A stretch of DNA of 64,000 bases from Gigaspora rosea. Lineage: Eukaryota; Glomeromycota; Glomeromycetes; Diversisporales; Gigasporaceae. Shown piece after piece: positions 11,750 to 24,000 of the stretch. The notes beneath the pieces are model-generated. The model worked only from the letters and a program-made list of their open reading frames with translations. It ran no database searches and was not told the DNA's origin. The stretch is taken from contig QKWP01000498.1 in NCBI GenBank assembly GCA_003550325.1, positions 53,511-117,510 of the forward strand, written 5' to 3'. The first letter of the stretch is position 1, and every line of letters starts with the position of its first letter. The position numbers and the translations under genes are program-made.

Positions 11750-12470
11750 TTATGAAAAAAATAAAATAAAAAAGATGTAATGCAGCACACTCATGCTTTA
11801 TATTTATTATTACTTACAGTGGCTATAAATTATACAGGTAATATCAGCGCAGTATCTAGAATATAAACAGATATTATTTTAAGCAATGGTTGTGTTACCT
11901 CAATAAATGAATATATATAAATATTTATCACTTACAGTGATTATAACTGGTCAACAATATAGCCGGTGTAGCCATCCCGGTGGGACTGTGAGAAAGATGC
12001 ACCAATCAGATCTCTTCAAACAATCGAAAGATTTCCGGATCGGGTGTAACGTGGAATTCATGTTTTTATATTTTTTAAAAGCATACTAAAAAGAACATTC
12101 CTTGCGAAATTTAGCATAATATATGGCCCATTTAGGTCATAATTTCAACACTAACTTAAGATTTTATTACTTTAAGAATTTCGATTGTTTGGATTAATGT
12201 TTCGGGTGAAATTTTGATTAGTAATCCTAAATTCCGAAATCAAGGGAAATCCGATATAAATCCGATAAAATTCGATAAATATGATAATTGGACTGATTGC
12301 ACAAACTTTGATTGGACCGTTTCTCCGAACATGTCCGATTTGTGAATTAACGATTACCTAAGTTTTCAAATATATTTTTAATAACTTTACAAAATTTATT
12401 ATGTTTTCAATTAAAATAACAACATTGAATTTCTAAACTGAAAGGGGTAAGGTTTTGCGATTTCGCAATA

Positions 12471-12706
12471 ATAATTGTCGGGGATGATGATGAAATCGTG
12501 ATGCTGAAATTTGATCTATTTTGATATGAAATTTTAAAATTTTTTGGGGTGTTTTTTTTCGTTTTTGTCTTATAGGTTTAGGGTAAGGTTTGTGAGCAGA
12601 TTTGATATTTAAAGAGTACATGTGGATTTTAGCAGGGCTTATGGTTTCAAATCGAGACCCCAAATTTCAGCATCATTCGATTTCAGCATTATCCGCGACA
12701 ATAATT
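12471..12706. mobile_element. MITE with ATTGTCG / CGACAAT ends, about 235 bp
   Basis: The left arm AATTGTCGGGGATGATGATG, continuing through GATGCTGAAATTTG, is matched in reverse by CAAATTTCAGCATCAT and ATTATCCGCGACAATAATT on the right. The arms are about 40 bp with small mismatches. Flanking AT-rich sequence (ATAATAATT and AATTAATAA) prevents a firm target-site call. A minus-strand open frame inside is not conserved and is not called. Bases 11760-12470 hold no recognisable gene. Confidence 0.6.
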
Positions 12707-12719
12707 AATAAATTTGAGT

Positions 12720-13070
12720 GTTGCTAAACATGACTGCAGGTGATCATCCCGCTCATGTTCAGCCAATCATATTGCAGGATCTCGTGTAACCAAATCAAAA
12801 AATCCAAAATTCTTTTTTGACATACCTTAAAATTAATACGGATAAATAATTACAATTTGAACATGAGTGTAATGTATACGGGCAATATAAAACCAACGAG
12901 TATCCTAAAATTTCAATTACAGTATAAACCGGTTTGGGTTTCTATCAAAAAAATTCCTTGCGAAATTTTGGTATATACTATACCTTGCTTCAATCTCAAA
13001 TCCATTTTTACCCTAACCATAAAAAAGGGTTTAAATTTTCACTTTAAAAATTGGGTTGTTTAGCAAGTTA
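12720..13070 (+). repeat. Decayed copy of the CCAGTGGTGATCA MITE family
   Basis: The copy starts with CAGGTGATCATC. Its interior has CCTTGCGAAATTTTGGTATA, CCCTAACC and CTTTAAAAATTGGGTTGTTT in the same order as the better copy at 25687-26002. The right terminus is lost. It is called by similarity only, and the short plus-strand frame across it is not treated as a gene. Bases 13080-13690 are AT-rich spacer with a GTATTCCATA-AATAATA / TATTATTCTATGGAATAC inverted pair near 13497-13567. Confidence 0.4.
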
Positions 13071-13691
13071 CATGAATTTGTATAATAAATTAATACCAGT
13101 GTACTATACACCCGTGTATAATTGGATAAATAATATTTTAAATACAGTATAATGTAATACTGTAGTAATATTCATTATTTCAAGCATAATAATGGATTAG
13201 TAATCTTTTATTATTCCTTAATTCAATGTAAAATAAAGTATAAAAAATATTCATGAACTTGAAAGATAAAATGCTTAATAATAAAAGTTCTTTGCAATTA
13301 ATTTAAACCAAATAAAAAAAATTGTATGCAAATTGAACAATATAAAGCTTTAAATTTTTAACAAATTTATATACCAAGGTCTTAGTTGATAAAACTAAGT
13401 TTAAAAAAAAGGTAATAACAAAATCTTGGAATTTAATAATAATCTATAAATATTCTTAAATTTATCAAATACTTACTTGGATATCAGTAGTTACAGGGTA
13501 TTCCATAAAATAATAGTAAATTATGTGGCCTTCAGCTATGTGGTTTATTATTATTCTATGGAATACCTGTGTTCACTTATATTCATTAAATAACTAGATT
13601 ATTATAGGTATAATGTACAACCAATGCAACTATGTAATCAAATAAATTTCACTTTTTTAATAAATTAGACTTTATTATTATAAAATTACTA

Positions 13692-13865
13692 CAGTCAGAC
13701 CTCCCTAAATGCAACCCCTCTAAATGCAACACCTCTCTAAATGCAACTTTAAATTCTGGCCCAAATATATTTCTAACCTCTATAAATGCAATTTTCTTAT
13801 TGTTCTCTAAATGCAAGCCGTCAAAAGTTTGGCCCAATGACTTGCATTTAGGGAGGTCTGACTGT
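13692..13865. mobile_element. 174-bp pogo/mariner-like MITE, copy 1
   Basis: The termini are CAGTCAGACCTCCCTAAATG and CATTTAGGGAGGTCTGACTG, perfectly inverted and flanked by TA on both sides (13690-13691 and 13866-13867). The interior is made of repeated CTCTAAATGCAA words. It has exactly the same length as the copy at 54884-55057. The ends resemble pogo/Tigger-type elements, and there is no transposase. Confidence 0.85.
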
Positions 13866-13874
13866 ATTTATTAC

Positions 13875-14201
13875 CAGTGGTGATCATTACCAGTGATCTA
13901 CAATGCATAAAACAAAATAAACAAAACAAACAGTTTGTATTAAATAAAATTTAAATTTCTTTAATATTAGAATAAAGGTAAAGGTTAGAGACTAGGATAG
14001 AGCTTTGTATATAGTAAAATTTAGTGAGAAATTTTTTTTTGCATAAAAAAAAGTAGTTTTATGGACAAAATTTTAGGATAGAAGCAATTTTAGCAATTTT
14101 TTAAAAAATTCTTTGTTTTTGTTTCACAAAAATTGATCTACATGTTACACCTGTCCTGAATTTTAATTGGTAAATTGATCACTGGTGATGATCACCACTG
14201 G
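13875..14201 (-). mobile_element. CCAGTGG-terminus MITE, about 327 bp
   Basis: The ends are CCAGTGGTGATCATTACCAG and GATGATCACCACTGG. Read on the minus strand, the body matches 25687-26002 almost word for word: CAATTT-CCAATTAAAATTCAGGA, ATTGCTAAAATTGCTTCTA and ATAAAACTAC. It lies ten bases after the 174-bp MITE and 29 bases before the 621-bp palindromic MITE, so three families insert side by side here. Confidence 0.75.
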
Positions 14202-14230
14202 CAATAAATAGCAAACTCCTTATTATTAAT

Positions 14231-14851
14231 AGGGAAAATAAATTTGTCGCACCCGTGACATGTCGCCCCCTGGTTCGGCCAATCAAATCGCACGATTTTA
14301 TAGGCAAAAAATATTTTTTTTAAAAATTAAAAATTTTACATAATAAAGTGTAAAATTTATATAAAATAGCATGCCATATAACGTAAAATTTTATTCTGAA
14401 CAACTTTTTCTAAGTCATAAAGATAGATTATCTTAGTAAAAAAAAACGTTTTATAAGAAAAATAAAAATTCAAAAGTTAGCACATATAAAACTTTTTTTT
14501 TACTAAAACAATCTACCTTTTTAACTTAGAAAAAGTTGTTTAGCATAAAATTTTACATATAAATCTTAAATGTAAAAATAGATTTATATTAGTAAAAAAA
14601 AAGTTTTATATGTGCTAACGATCGAAATTTTTGATTTTTCTTATAAAACGGTTTTTTTACTAAGATAATCTATCTTTATGACTTAGAAAAAGTTTTTCAG
14701 AATAAAATTTTACATTATATGCTTTGATATCGCTTATTTATTTTTACATTTTACTAGTAAAATTTTGAATTTTTAAAAAATAAAATTTTTTGCCTACAAA
14801 ATCGTGCGATTTGATTGGCCGAATCGGGGGTGGAACAAATTTCTATTCCCT
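14231..14851. mobile_element. 621-bp full-length palindromic MITE, copy 1
   Basis: Nearly the whole element is one inverted repeat. The left side has AGGGAAAATAAATTTGTCGC, then GGCCAATCAAATCGCACGAT and ATAGGCAAAAAAT. The right side has ATTTTTTGCCTACAAAATCG, GATTTGATTGGCCGAAT and ACAAATTTCTATTCCCT. Inner blocks (AAGATAGATTATCTTAGTAA against TTACTAAGATAATCTATCTT, and CAACTTTTTCTAAGT) pair as well. TATTAAT directly repeats on both flanks (14224-14230 and 14852-14858). A second copy is at 25571-26806. Confidence 0.85.
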
Positions 14852-15439
14852 TATTAATATATTTATTTTTTCTTAGAAAAAAAAGGCAAAAAAGTCGCAA
14901 TAATGCTTCTGCTGACGAAGAAGTTCATTGCAACAAATTTCATGTATAGAAAATACTAAAAAGTGCATTTTAAAGTAGTCATGCTCTATTGACAGATTTT
15001 GAGTAACTATTTGATATAAAAAAGTATCAAAAAAATTGAAATAACAACAGAATTGAACAACTTTTTTTCCAGATTTCTAATCTGGTTAAAATATTTGAAT
15101 AGCAAAAACTACAAAATAGAAAGTATATACAAATGACATGCTTTTATAGCTTAGTACCTAAAAAAAATAGTGAAATTAAGCTATATAAGTTGTAGCATTC
15201 TTACTATTTTAGAAAAGTGTTGAGAACTCTTGATAGAAGATAAAAAAATTTTATAATTTAGGTTTAAAAAAAACTAATCAAGCATCTGTATAAGTTCTAA
15301 AGAAATTGATCAAATTCTTGATTATAAAAGAATGCAAATCAGTACTAATAAGAGTTTGGTAGGACAGGTTTATTGGCTATCACTTCTCTATGGTTGTACT
15401 AAAAGAATAAACTTTAAGAACATATTATATTATAATAAT

Positions 15440-15670
15440 AGTAGGCTTTATTTGATTGTGTAACTCTAACTCTAACCATAAACTCTTACTGATTCTGTAC
15501 TACTCTAACTCTAATCCCTTTAGCTCTTATACTAATTCTGTACTATTCTAACTCTAACCTTCTGGCTTCTATATAATCTAATTCTATTCTAACTTTTATA
15601 CTTATTCTTCACTATTACTATATAACCTTTATATAATTATAATCTTTTTTAACCTTACTCTATTTCTAGT
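15440..15670 (+). repeat. Diverged CTAACTCTAA-rich tandem repeat
   Basis: Several ~50-bp units built on ACTCTAACTCTAA...CTTATACTAATTCTGTACTA repeat with drift. They resemble degenerate telomere-like sequence but have no regular CCCTAA. Bases 14860-15440 are AT-rich with no gene signal. Confidence 0.45.
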
Positions 15671-16097
15671 TCTAGTTCTAAGAATTATTGTATTAAGCAA
15701 AGATATCAAAAAATAATATGAAATAGTATTAACAAAAGTGAAGGTACCAAGCAATAATACAAACTAGCAAAAAGCACACATGCAAATTAAAAGAGAACAG
15801 AATAGATGAACTGCAAAACCCATAATGAAAAAATGTAATAGTCAAGTGCAAACCAAAAAAATCAAAAACAAAAGCAAAAATTCAACTACATATATAAAAC
15901 TAAAAAACAAAAGCTACAAACTCTAACAATGAAGTTATATTAACTCCAATTAAAGAGATGTTAGACTCCTATCTGAAAGAAAAAAATAAATAGTAGTCAA
16001 GTATGAATTGAAAAGTTACTAAATAGATAGAAAATGAAAGCAAAAATTTAACAACAATTTAATACATACCTGAAACTAAAAACAAAAGCTAGGGTTC

Positions 16098-16437
16098 GGG
16101 TCCCATAGCTTAGTTGTTAAGTTCCCGTTCCCCCACAGACAAGGTCAACGGTTCGAGTTCGGCTGGAGGTAAATACTCTGTAACCAAAAATTGGAGCCTA
16201 TAATCGGATGCGAAGCCCTGTGGCGAAGTCCATGTGAAGGTACATGCTTGAATCAAGGAATTCCCGGAAGGAAACCGATACGGCAGAGAGCGGGCACTAT
16301 TATAGTGAGAAATGTGGAGAATGCCGTCGACGTTTGTGGAAAAGGATTGGCCTTGCCAATTATGGAATCACCTCTGGCACAAAAATCCAAAACCGGTATA
16401 GATGTGGGATCTACGTCCGTTATGGTAGAGATTACTT
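16098..16437 (+). mobile_element. GC-rich tRNA-headed SINE-like element, running into an assembly gap
   Basis: Composition jumps from roughly 25% GC to about 50%. Near the start, CATAGCTTAGTTGTTAAG looks like a pol III A box, and about 45 bases later ACGGTTCGAGTTCGG looks like a B box. Spacing and order are those of a tRNA-derived promoter. It is not a functional tRNA, because the arms do not pair properly. The 3' part is lost in the gap. The element interrupts the A-rich repeat domain, so it is an insertion. The open frames that cross the gap here are artefacts of the Ns. Confidence 0.5.
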
Positions 16438-17360
16438 NNNNNNNNNNNNNNNNNNNNNNNNNNNNNNNNNNNNNNNNNNNNNNNNNNNNNNNNNNNNNNN
16501 NNNNNNNNNNNNNNNNNNNNNNNNNNNNNNNNNNNNNNNNNNNNNNNNNNNNNNNNNNNNNNNNNNNNNNNNNNNNNNNNNNNNNNNNNNNNNNNNNNNN
16601 NNNNNNNNNNNNNNNNNNNNNNNNNNNNNNNNNNNNNNNNNNNNNNNNNNNNNNNNNNNNNNNNNNNNNNNNNNNNNNNNNNNNNNNNNNNNNNNNNNNN
16701 NNNNNNNNNNNNNNNNNNNNNNNNNNNNNNNNNNNNNNNNNNNNNNNNNNNNNNNNNNNNNNNNNNNNNNNNNNNNNNNNNNNNNNNNNNNNNNNNNNNN
16801 NNNNNNNNNNNNNNNNNNNNNNNNNNNNNNNNNNNNNNNNNNNNNNNNNNNNNNNNNNNNNNNNNNNNNNNNNNNNNNNNNNNNNNNNNNNNNNNNNNNN
16901 NNNNNNNNNNNNNNNNNNNNNNNNNNNNNNNNNNNNNNNNNNNNNNNNNNNNNNNNNNNNNNNNNNNNNNNNNNNNNNNNNNNNNNNNNNNNNNNNNNNN
17001 NNNNNNNNNNNNNNNNNNNNNNNNNNNNNNNNNNNNNNNNNNNNNNNNNNNNNNNNNNNNNNNNNNNNNNNNNNNNNNNNNNNNNNNNNNNNNNNNNNNN
17101 NNNNNNNNNNNNNNNNNNNNNNNNNNNNNNNNNNNNNNNNNNNNNNNNNNNNNNNNNNNNNNNNNNNNNNNNNNNNNNNNNNNNNNNNNNNNNNNNNNNN
17201 NNNNNNNNNNNNNNNNNNNNNNNNNNNNNNNNNNNNNNNNNNNNNNNNNNNNNNNNNNNNNNNNNNNNNNNNNNNNNNNNNNNNNNNNNNNNNNNNNNNN
17301 NNNNNNNNNNNNNNNNNNNNNNNNNNNNNNNNNNNNNNNNNNNNNNNNNNNNNNNNNNNN
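16438..17360. other. Assembly gap of 923 Ns
   Basis: The bases are unknown. The gap follows directly on a GC-rich repeat, which probably explains the break. Bases 17361-17753 after it are AT-rich and contain no supportable gene. Confidence 0.99.
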
Positions 17361-17761
17361 TTTAAAGGTATAGTGTAATACAATATAAATATAAATGCCG
17401 AATTATTTGTTGTACATACAAAAATCAGCGGTTTATATAAACAAAGTTAGAATAATTTTAAAAATTAAAATAAATTAGTCGAAAACAATTTAAAAATTGA
17501 TTTTTAATCTTATGTAAATATAAACAAGAATATTTCAATATATTTTTCAATTTTTCAATACTATAAAATTTTGCGAGGAGTTGTTAATTTTTACGAGGAG
17601 ATCTACATAAATTATCAACTCTGATTGGTTAGAATCTATGTAAATCATATGATCATCATATGATTTGTTATGATTTGCATAATTTGCAACGTGATTACTA
17701 TTAAAAATGATCTACGTTATACTCTACCTTTAAGTGTCTTGCACTATACTATAGTTAAGTG

Positions 17762-18958
17762 TAGGGTTCCAACCTATCATTCGGGTAACTATGTAACCTA
17801 TTACCCGAACCGTAAAAATTATTAATCGGATAATAGTTTTGTTAAACCAGTTTTTAATGTAATAAGTGGATATCCGGTTAATAAACGATTATAAATAAAT
17901 ATTCGATTGACCCGGATATCCGGTTAATAAATTAATTGGTTAATAATTTATAAGTTATACAATTTGTGCCATATTAGATAGGTTTATAAAGTTCTTACAC
18001 AGATGAGAGATGATCTATATATCTATTTTTTTATTTTTTTCACATCGCTTTGCTTTTTTTTCACTTATCGTTGACTAATATATATATTTTTTCTACTTAC
18101 CACTTACTACATAGCGACGTTTCTCCTGTGCAATAGTACTGGCTTTACCTTTCAGCGTTTTGCCAATATTGTCGTTGCTTTGCGTCGTTCTTGCTGGTGC
18201 TGCTGATTAGTGGTATTTCATTTTTGCTGGTACTGTTGATGTCGTGCTGTCGTTTCGCTTTAACTAGTGCCTGAATACTAATTTGCCTTTTTCTTTGTGC
18301 TGTACTTTTCCTTTTTCAGTCGTTGTTATTGTTGATTGGCGTTGTCATTGCTAGTGTTGCTGATTAGTGGTATTTCGCTTTTCATTGTGGTGTGCTGATG
18401 CTGTTGATGTCATAATGTCAGTTCTGTATACTAATTTGTTTTTATTTCTACCTAATTAACCTAACTATGTTTTCTCTGATGCCGTCGCATCGTTTAAGTC
18501 ATTGGTAGTGTCGCCGATTCGTGGCGTATACGATCTTGGTTAGGAGAGCTTGATGAAATTGGGCCAGTTTAGTTTAGTTTGATCGTAAACAAAAAAGTGA
18601 TTAAGGTTAAATAGTTTAAAACAATAAACTAACACACATAATTGATCTCCTGTTTGGAGATTTGATCCCCCCCGTTTGGAGATTCGATCGCCCGACTATG
18701 CCACAAGCTATGCCAAAATAATAAATAAATATCAATAAAATTACTAACAAAAAAAAAAATTAAAGCATAACACCGGGTCACCCGATTATAATCAGGAATC
18801 CAGGTCACCCGATTATAATCGGGTAACTGGGTCACCCGATTATAATTGGATGATCCATTTTAATTAGATAATCGGTTTCAGTTTCGGATAGCCAGTTGTT
18901 AACTGGTTTTTGCCTAACGGTTCACGGTTGAAGATTTTCAAACCGGTTTGGAACCCTA
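17762..18958. mobile_element. Non-autonomous hAT element, 1197 bp
   Basis: The termini are TAGGGTTCCAACC and GGTTTGGAACCCTA. An exact 8-bp target duplication GTTAAGTG sits at 17754-17761 and 18959-18966. Subterminal repeats of CCGGTTAATAA and of CACCCGATTATAATCGG are typical hAT transposase-binding tracts. The middle (18100-18540) is less AT-rich and holds a diverged internal duplication around GCTGATTAGTGGTATTTC (about 18203 and 18358). No transposase domain is visible, and the short minus-strand frame over the subterminal repeats is not a gene. Confidence 0.9.
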
Positions 18959-19477
18959 GTTAAGTGTGAATTAAAAAAAGCTGGATAGATAAAACTGCAA
19001 AACCCATAACAAAGAAAAAGTGATAACCAAGTGCAAACCAAAGAAATCAAAAATAAAAACAAAAATCTAACAAAAATTTAATTACATGTCTGAACAGAAC
19101 TGGAAATCTTTATTATAGATTCCTGCTATAAAAATTTTAATTATATTTTTTGTGAATCAGATTTTTTTCTAATTAGTGAATTAGGTTTATGAACATATTT
19201 AATAAGTTGATTATAATATGAATCTTTGTTTAGTTTGATATATTATACAATAATTATATAATTAAAATGAGAATTATATAAATTTGTTATTATAAATATA
19301 TTAAGTCTTGAATTCTGTTATTATTATTTGTTTCTAAACAATATAAAATAATGATATACCATATTTTTGCAAAATAATGTGTTAGGTAATTATTTCAAAT
19401 TTTGGTTCAGATTAAGCTTATTTCGAGCCAAAATTTAAAATTATTCTTCTGTGAATTATTTTGAAAAAATATGAATA

Positions 19478-19540
19478 CAAAACCTCCCTAAATGCAAGGT
19501 TTTTTACTAGCTCATTACTATGCATTTAGAGAGGTTTGAC
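19478..19540. mobile_element. 63-bp deletion derivative of the CAGTCAGACC MITE
   Basis: The ends CAAAACCTCCCTAAATGCAA and GCATTTAGAGAGGTTTGAC match the 174-bp family with a few changes. TA lies on both sides. Nearly all of the interior is gone. Confidence 0.6.
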
Positions 19541-19651
19541 TATAAAAATAAAGTATATCATAAAAAGACTATTGCTATAGAATACTGTATTTAAGTCTAA
19601 TAATTATATTTTATAACAAAAATGCAATCAAATTGGTCTAGTACCTTTTTT

Positions 19652-19946
19652 GGGGGTAGGCTAAAGCCAGGTACATCACAAAATTACCCGATATATAACC
19701 CGGATCAGTCCGAACAAAACAAAGCGAGACGGCAAAGACAAAAACACGAAATATATAAAAAATGGCTATCCAAACCGTCTTGTTTGACTAAGTAAAAGTG
19801 TCAGAAATGCGATTTCACTATATAAAAAACTACCTCCTAACCTAACCCTAACCCAACCTTAACCCTAACCCTAACCCTAATTAAAAAATCAGAAAAATCG
19901 GAAAAATCAGGTAATCTCGTGATATACCTGGCTTTAGCAATCCCCC
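19652..19946. mobile_element. 295-bp inverted-repeat element carrying telomere-like CCCTAA repeats
   Basis: The arms are GGGGGTAGGCTAAAGCCAGG on the left and CCTGGCTTTAGCAATCCCCC on the right, flanked by TTTTTT on both sides. Inside, near 19840-19880, is a run of CCTAACCCTAACCC... repeats followed by ATCAGAAAAATCGG repeats. It is called an element from the arms; the family is not recognised. Confidence 0.65.
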
Positions 19947-20085
19947 TTTTTTGGTAACCTATATATACAAATCTATTTATAGACAGTAACCAATTTTCTA
20001 ACTGTATTAGACTTATAATTATTCAAATCTTTTTAAAGTTTGTTATATTTCTAAATTTATAATAGTGTTCAAATATTGTTGTAGT

Positions 20086-20669
20086 TAGTGATGCGAACAG
20101 CTCAGCTTTTTAGCTCAGCTCACAGCTAATATTTACTAAGCTAAGCTGATCCTTTAGCTCTACTAGAGCTGAGCCATTTATAAGCCAATCACCCTTAAGC
20201 TGAGCTATTTATAAGCTGATCACTATTTATAAGCTGATCTGAAGCTGAGTCGCAAATTTGGTAATAAGCTTGAAATACTTTGGTATTTACTTTTTCTTAA
20301 TACAACCAATTTTCTTAGATGTTGAACAAAGTAAAGATAAAGATTGATTCGAATATAATGAATAAAAAAAATGAAGCATTTAACAATAGAGAATTATCTT
20401 TATAAATATCAATAAAAATATTAATGAAATAAAAAAAAGTATGATAAAGTTGAACATAATTTAATTCACGATACTAGAATATCCACTGTTGGCTAATAAA
20501 AGTCAATACTTTATTAGTAAACCCATAGCCAAGCTGATGATCAGCTTCAAGGTCTTTAGCCAAGCTATTTTTGGAGCTAATACCTTATTAGTAGACCCAT
20601 AGCCAAGCTAATGATCAGCTTGGCTTAGCCATTTGGCTCACAGCTTGGCTCTAGCCGTTCGTATCACTA
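20086..20669. mobile_element. Non-autonomous hAT element, 584 bp
   Basis: The termini are TAGTGATGCGAACAGCTCAG and CCGTTCGTATCACTA. The 8-bp flanks GTTGTAGT and GTTGAAGT (one mismatch) make a slightly decayed target duplication. Both subterminal regions are packed with AGCTCAGC/AAGCTGATC words in both orientations. Confidence 0.85.
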
Positions 20670-21292
20670 GTTGAAGTAGAAATTTATAATAAAGATTTTC
20701 TGGTTTTGTCTGAACCAAAAACAAAAGCTACAAACTCTAACAATGAATTTTTACTAACTCCAATAGCAAAAAGCTTAACTATATATCCAAAAGAAAAAGT
20801 AGTAGTCAAATACAAAAAAAAAACGAGCAACAATTCAACTACATACTTTAAATCAAAATTTATATTAACTTCAACAATAAAGACCAAATATATACCTAAA
20901 GAAAAAGAAAAATAAGCTTAATTCAAGTAAAAGCAAAAAAAAAGATTACTCTAACAATGACCATTTAACAAATCTAAGAGTAAAAAAAAGTAGTAGTCAA
21001 ATGCAAGCCAAAAAAACTAAAAAAATAAAAGTTACAAAATCTAACAATAAAATTCACATCAACTTTAAAATAAAAGCTTAACCATATATTTAGAAAAAAA
21101 GACTTTGTCAAGTACTAAAAAAGAGGTCAAACAAATCTAATAACATTCTAACAATATGTCTAAAATTAAAAGAATAAATGCTAACAAACTCTAATAGAAA
21201 ATTATAACAACTTCAACAAAAAATATTTAATAGCATATCTAAAAAAGTATTAGTACAAACAAATAAATAAATTAGAAAAAGAAGAAATAACA

Positions 21293-21452
21293 ATTGAAAA
21301 AATAATAATGATAATCAAAATTAACTATAAATAACAATAAATAAATAAAGTTAAAAAAACAAAAAAAAAAAAATTGAAAAAATAATAATGATAATCAAAA
21401 TTAACTATAAATAACAATAAATAAATAAAGTTAAAAAAACAAAAAAAAAAAA
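21293..21452 (+). repeat. Exact 80-bp tandem duplication
   Basis: Two consecutive, essentially identical 80-bp units start with ATTGAAAAAATAATAATG and end in an A run. The surrounding 20.7-21.56 kb is A-rich low-complexity sequence. Bases 21560-22960 are AT-rich and show no gene. Confidence 0.8.
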
Positions 21453-22964
21453 AAAAAATAAGAGATAAAAAAAATAAACAAAAAATTAAAAAATTAAAAT
21501 AAAAGAAAACAATAAAATAAATAAAAATAAAGAATAAAAGAAAACAAAATATATAGGCATATAAGAAATTTGTGTCAGGTTAAGTATAATGCAAATCATT
21601 GTGTAATGTAAACAAAATTTTTAAAATTTCATTGATGTTAGAGTTATTGTTTTATATAAAGTTAAATGTTAACAAAACATATAGTAAAATTGTCTTTGTT
21701 AGAGCATTAAAAGTGGTTTATTGTGCATATTTTTGAGAAAAAAGCAATTTTGACCAAATAAACAGGTTGTTTTGAAATTTTTTACTTGTACTATATTACA
21801 TATGATTCTTGAATCTGATTAGTAAATTTTTACTAACCTAATACAGATTTCTTAAATGCATCTTTATATTTAAAAATTAAAAAAATTGTTAATATTTTTA
21901 AAAATTAGAACTTCACAGTTTTTATTTAGTAATTTGTAAAGATTTGAAAATTTTAGTAATCTTTACAGAACATATCTACTGTATTTACCTAATATGTATA
22001 TCTCCTATAGGCTATACACTGCAGCAATTTAGAATAGAAAATTATGATTTATGTCTGGATATATAAATATGAAGATATTCTATTTATATATCTGGGCATA
22101 TAATAGTAAAATAGATTAAAAGCATAGAAGTATTTATCTGTTATACAATATATACTTCTATATATATACCCAAATACTAAAATGGGCTAGAAAAATACCC
22201 TATGTATACATAGTAGATAAATATAGTAATTTATTTTTTTTATAATAAAATTAGCAACTATTTTTTATATATATAGCAATTCAAAAGTTAAAAGATCTAA
22301 AAGTACCAGAGAATGAATATATAGAATTCTCTAGGTACTATAATAGAAAAGAAATTCAGATATATAGCAGTACAAAAGATCATCAAATACTTAGAAATAT
22401 ATCAATGCTAATCTCTCTAGATTTTAATAATATTTTTTATTAAAAATTCAATTATTTTTCTAAGGATGCCAAAAATTTTTTGAATTTCAAAAAAGACAAA
22501 TACAAAGATATAGTATGTCAAAATTAATTGTTTATTTATTTTTTTATTTTTTTATTTTTTTTTTTATTCTTTGATGGTCTTGCTAAAGCCTAACTATGTT
22601 TAATTCAGTACATAGTATATAAAAAGCTATCTAATTTACTATCTATATAAAGGTTTAACATTATTTAGGTACTTCTAAAAGTACCCAAATATGACCCGTT
22701 ATATTACACTTTTGAAAAAATAGAGTATTAATGAATTCTTTGATAGGCTGATCTGAAATAGATAAATTTTGTACTCTTCAATTGGCTATTTTCTCTCTAG
22801 GAGTTTGTATTATTCATGAAATAAGTAGATATCATACTGCATTAACATACTATTTAGAATTTTATAATTCTTTCTCCTTAATATGTATTGAACTAATATG
22901 TTAATGGGTGATTATATGTTAATTATTTAAGTTTATACAGAGTTTGACTACCATATTACTAGAG

Positions 22965-24000
22965 TTCCTCAAAGTTGAATCAAATTGAATATTAGGCATA
23001 TTTGAATTTGATTGAATGAATAAACCCTTAATTTGAATTTGATTTAATCAAATCAAATTAAATCAAATTTATTTGTAATTTTTAAAAAATTTTAAAATTT
23101 TGATTTCTTTTTAAAATTTTCAATTTACATAAAATTTTACTAAATTAATTAATTTTTTGCATTAAATAAAAAATGTTCTTCTAATCAAAATAGCCTAGTT
23201 TCATAGAATAATAAAGACTGTTGGCTTAATAAAATTTTGTATAAATAGCTATTAAATCTATAGTTTCAATAAAAATTTTCAAATATTTGTTGAATCAAAT
23301 TAAATTGCAGAACTCAATATATTACTACTAATAACCCAAATAATCTTCAAATGACTCCAGTTATTTGCAAATAACTATAATCTTTGGTCATAAAACACTT
23401 GCAAATGATCCAAAATTCAAATAACCTATAAGGACATCTATAAATAATGTTATACAAGAGAAAGGTCGGATGAAAATATCAATTTTTCTTATAAANAAAA
23501 TTTTGTATAAATAGCTATTAAATCTATAGTTTCAATAAAAATTTTCAAATATTTGTTGAATCAAATTAAATTGCAGAACTCAATATATTACCTATAAGGA
23601 CATCTATAAATAATGTTATACAAGAGAAAGGTCGGATGAAAATATCAATTTTTCTTATAAATAGGGGGAATCAAAAAAATATAATGTAATTTTTTTAAAA
23701 AAATTGTCTAAAAACTAATCCAGTAAACCAAATTTAATGATTTTGGGACCATTCGATTTGTCTCAGTGAGCAGAGTTGAATAGTACCAATTTTATTTCAT
23801 TTGTATTACAGGATCAAAATTTATTGGCCAAATACTATTGGTTATATCTTTACTTATAAAATTATTATATAACTAATAGTTTTTTGTAAATATCTTTTAA
23901 TTCAGTGATCCAAATAATATGATTTTGGTATCATTGGATTCGTCTCACTGAGATAAATTGAATAGTACCCAAATTCAGATTACTAAATCATAAGATATTC
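22965..24000. repeat. AT-rich repeat region with CAAATCAAATT and CAGTGATCCAAA motifs
   Basis: Bases 22970-23100 alternate ATTTGAATTTGATT and AATCAAATCAAATT, related to 34750-34970. Two diverged ~200-bp units follow (23700-23830 and 23900-23990), sharing ATGATTTTGG-ACCATT-GATTCGTCTCA-TGAG and TTGAATAGTACC. A similar sequence sits inside the LINE at about 28900-29040. N 23496 lies inside this region. Confidence 0.4.

Larger units (their letters stand above)
15700..21260 (+). repeat. Interrupted A-rich repeat domain with an AAAGCTACAAACTCTAACAA motif
   Basis: The same blocks, ACAAAAGCTACAAACTCTAAC, TAACTCCAAT, GTAGTCAA-T-CAAACCAAAGAAATC and TCAACTACATA-CTGAA, recur at 15700-16097, 18967-19095 and 20704-21260. 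The domain is split by the SINE-like insertion and gap (16098-17360), two hAT elements and smaller MITEs. The open frame near 20706-20915 is simply this A-rich repeat and is not called as a gene. Confidence 0.55.

Noticed and set aside
11907-12089. 60-codon plus-strand frame
   Set aside because: No domain, no splice partners and no family match.
16105-16175. tRNA gene
   Set aside because: It has pol III box-like motifs without a credible cloverleaf. It continues into a longer GC-rich repeat.
16191-17383. Three long open frames across the large gap
   Set aside because: They consist almost entirely of unknown residues from the Ns. The real flanking codons show no domain.
18629-18835. 68-codon minus-strand frame with a repeated PDYNRVT motif
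   Set aside because: It lies in the subterminal repeats of a hAT element.
20706-20915. 69-codon lysine-rich frame
   Set aside because: It is the A-rich dispersed repeat, which also occurs elsewhere without an open frame.
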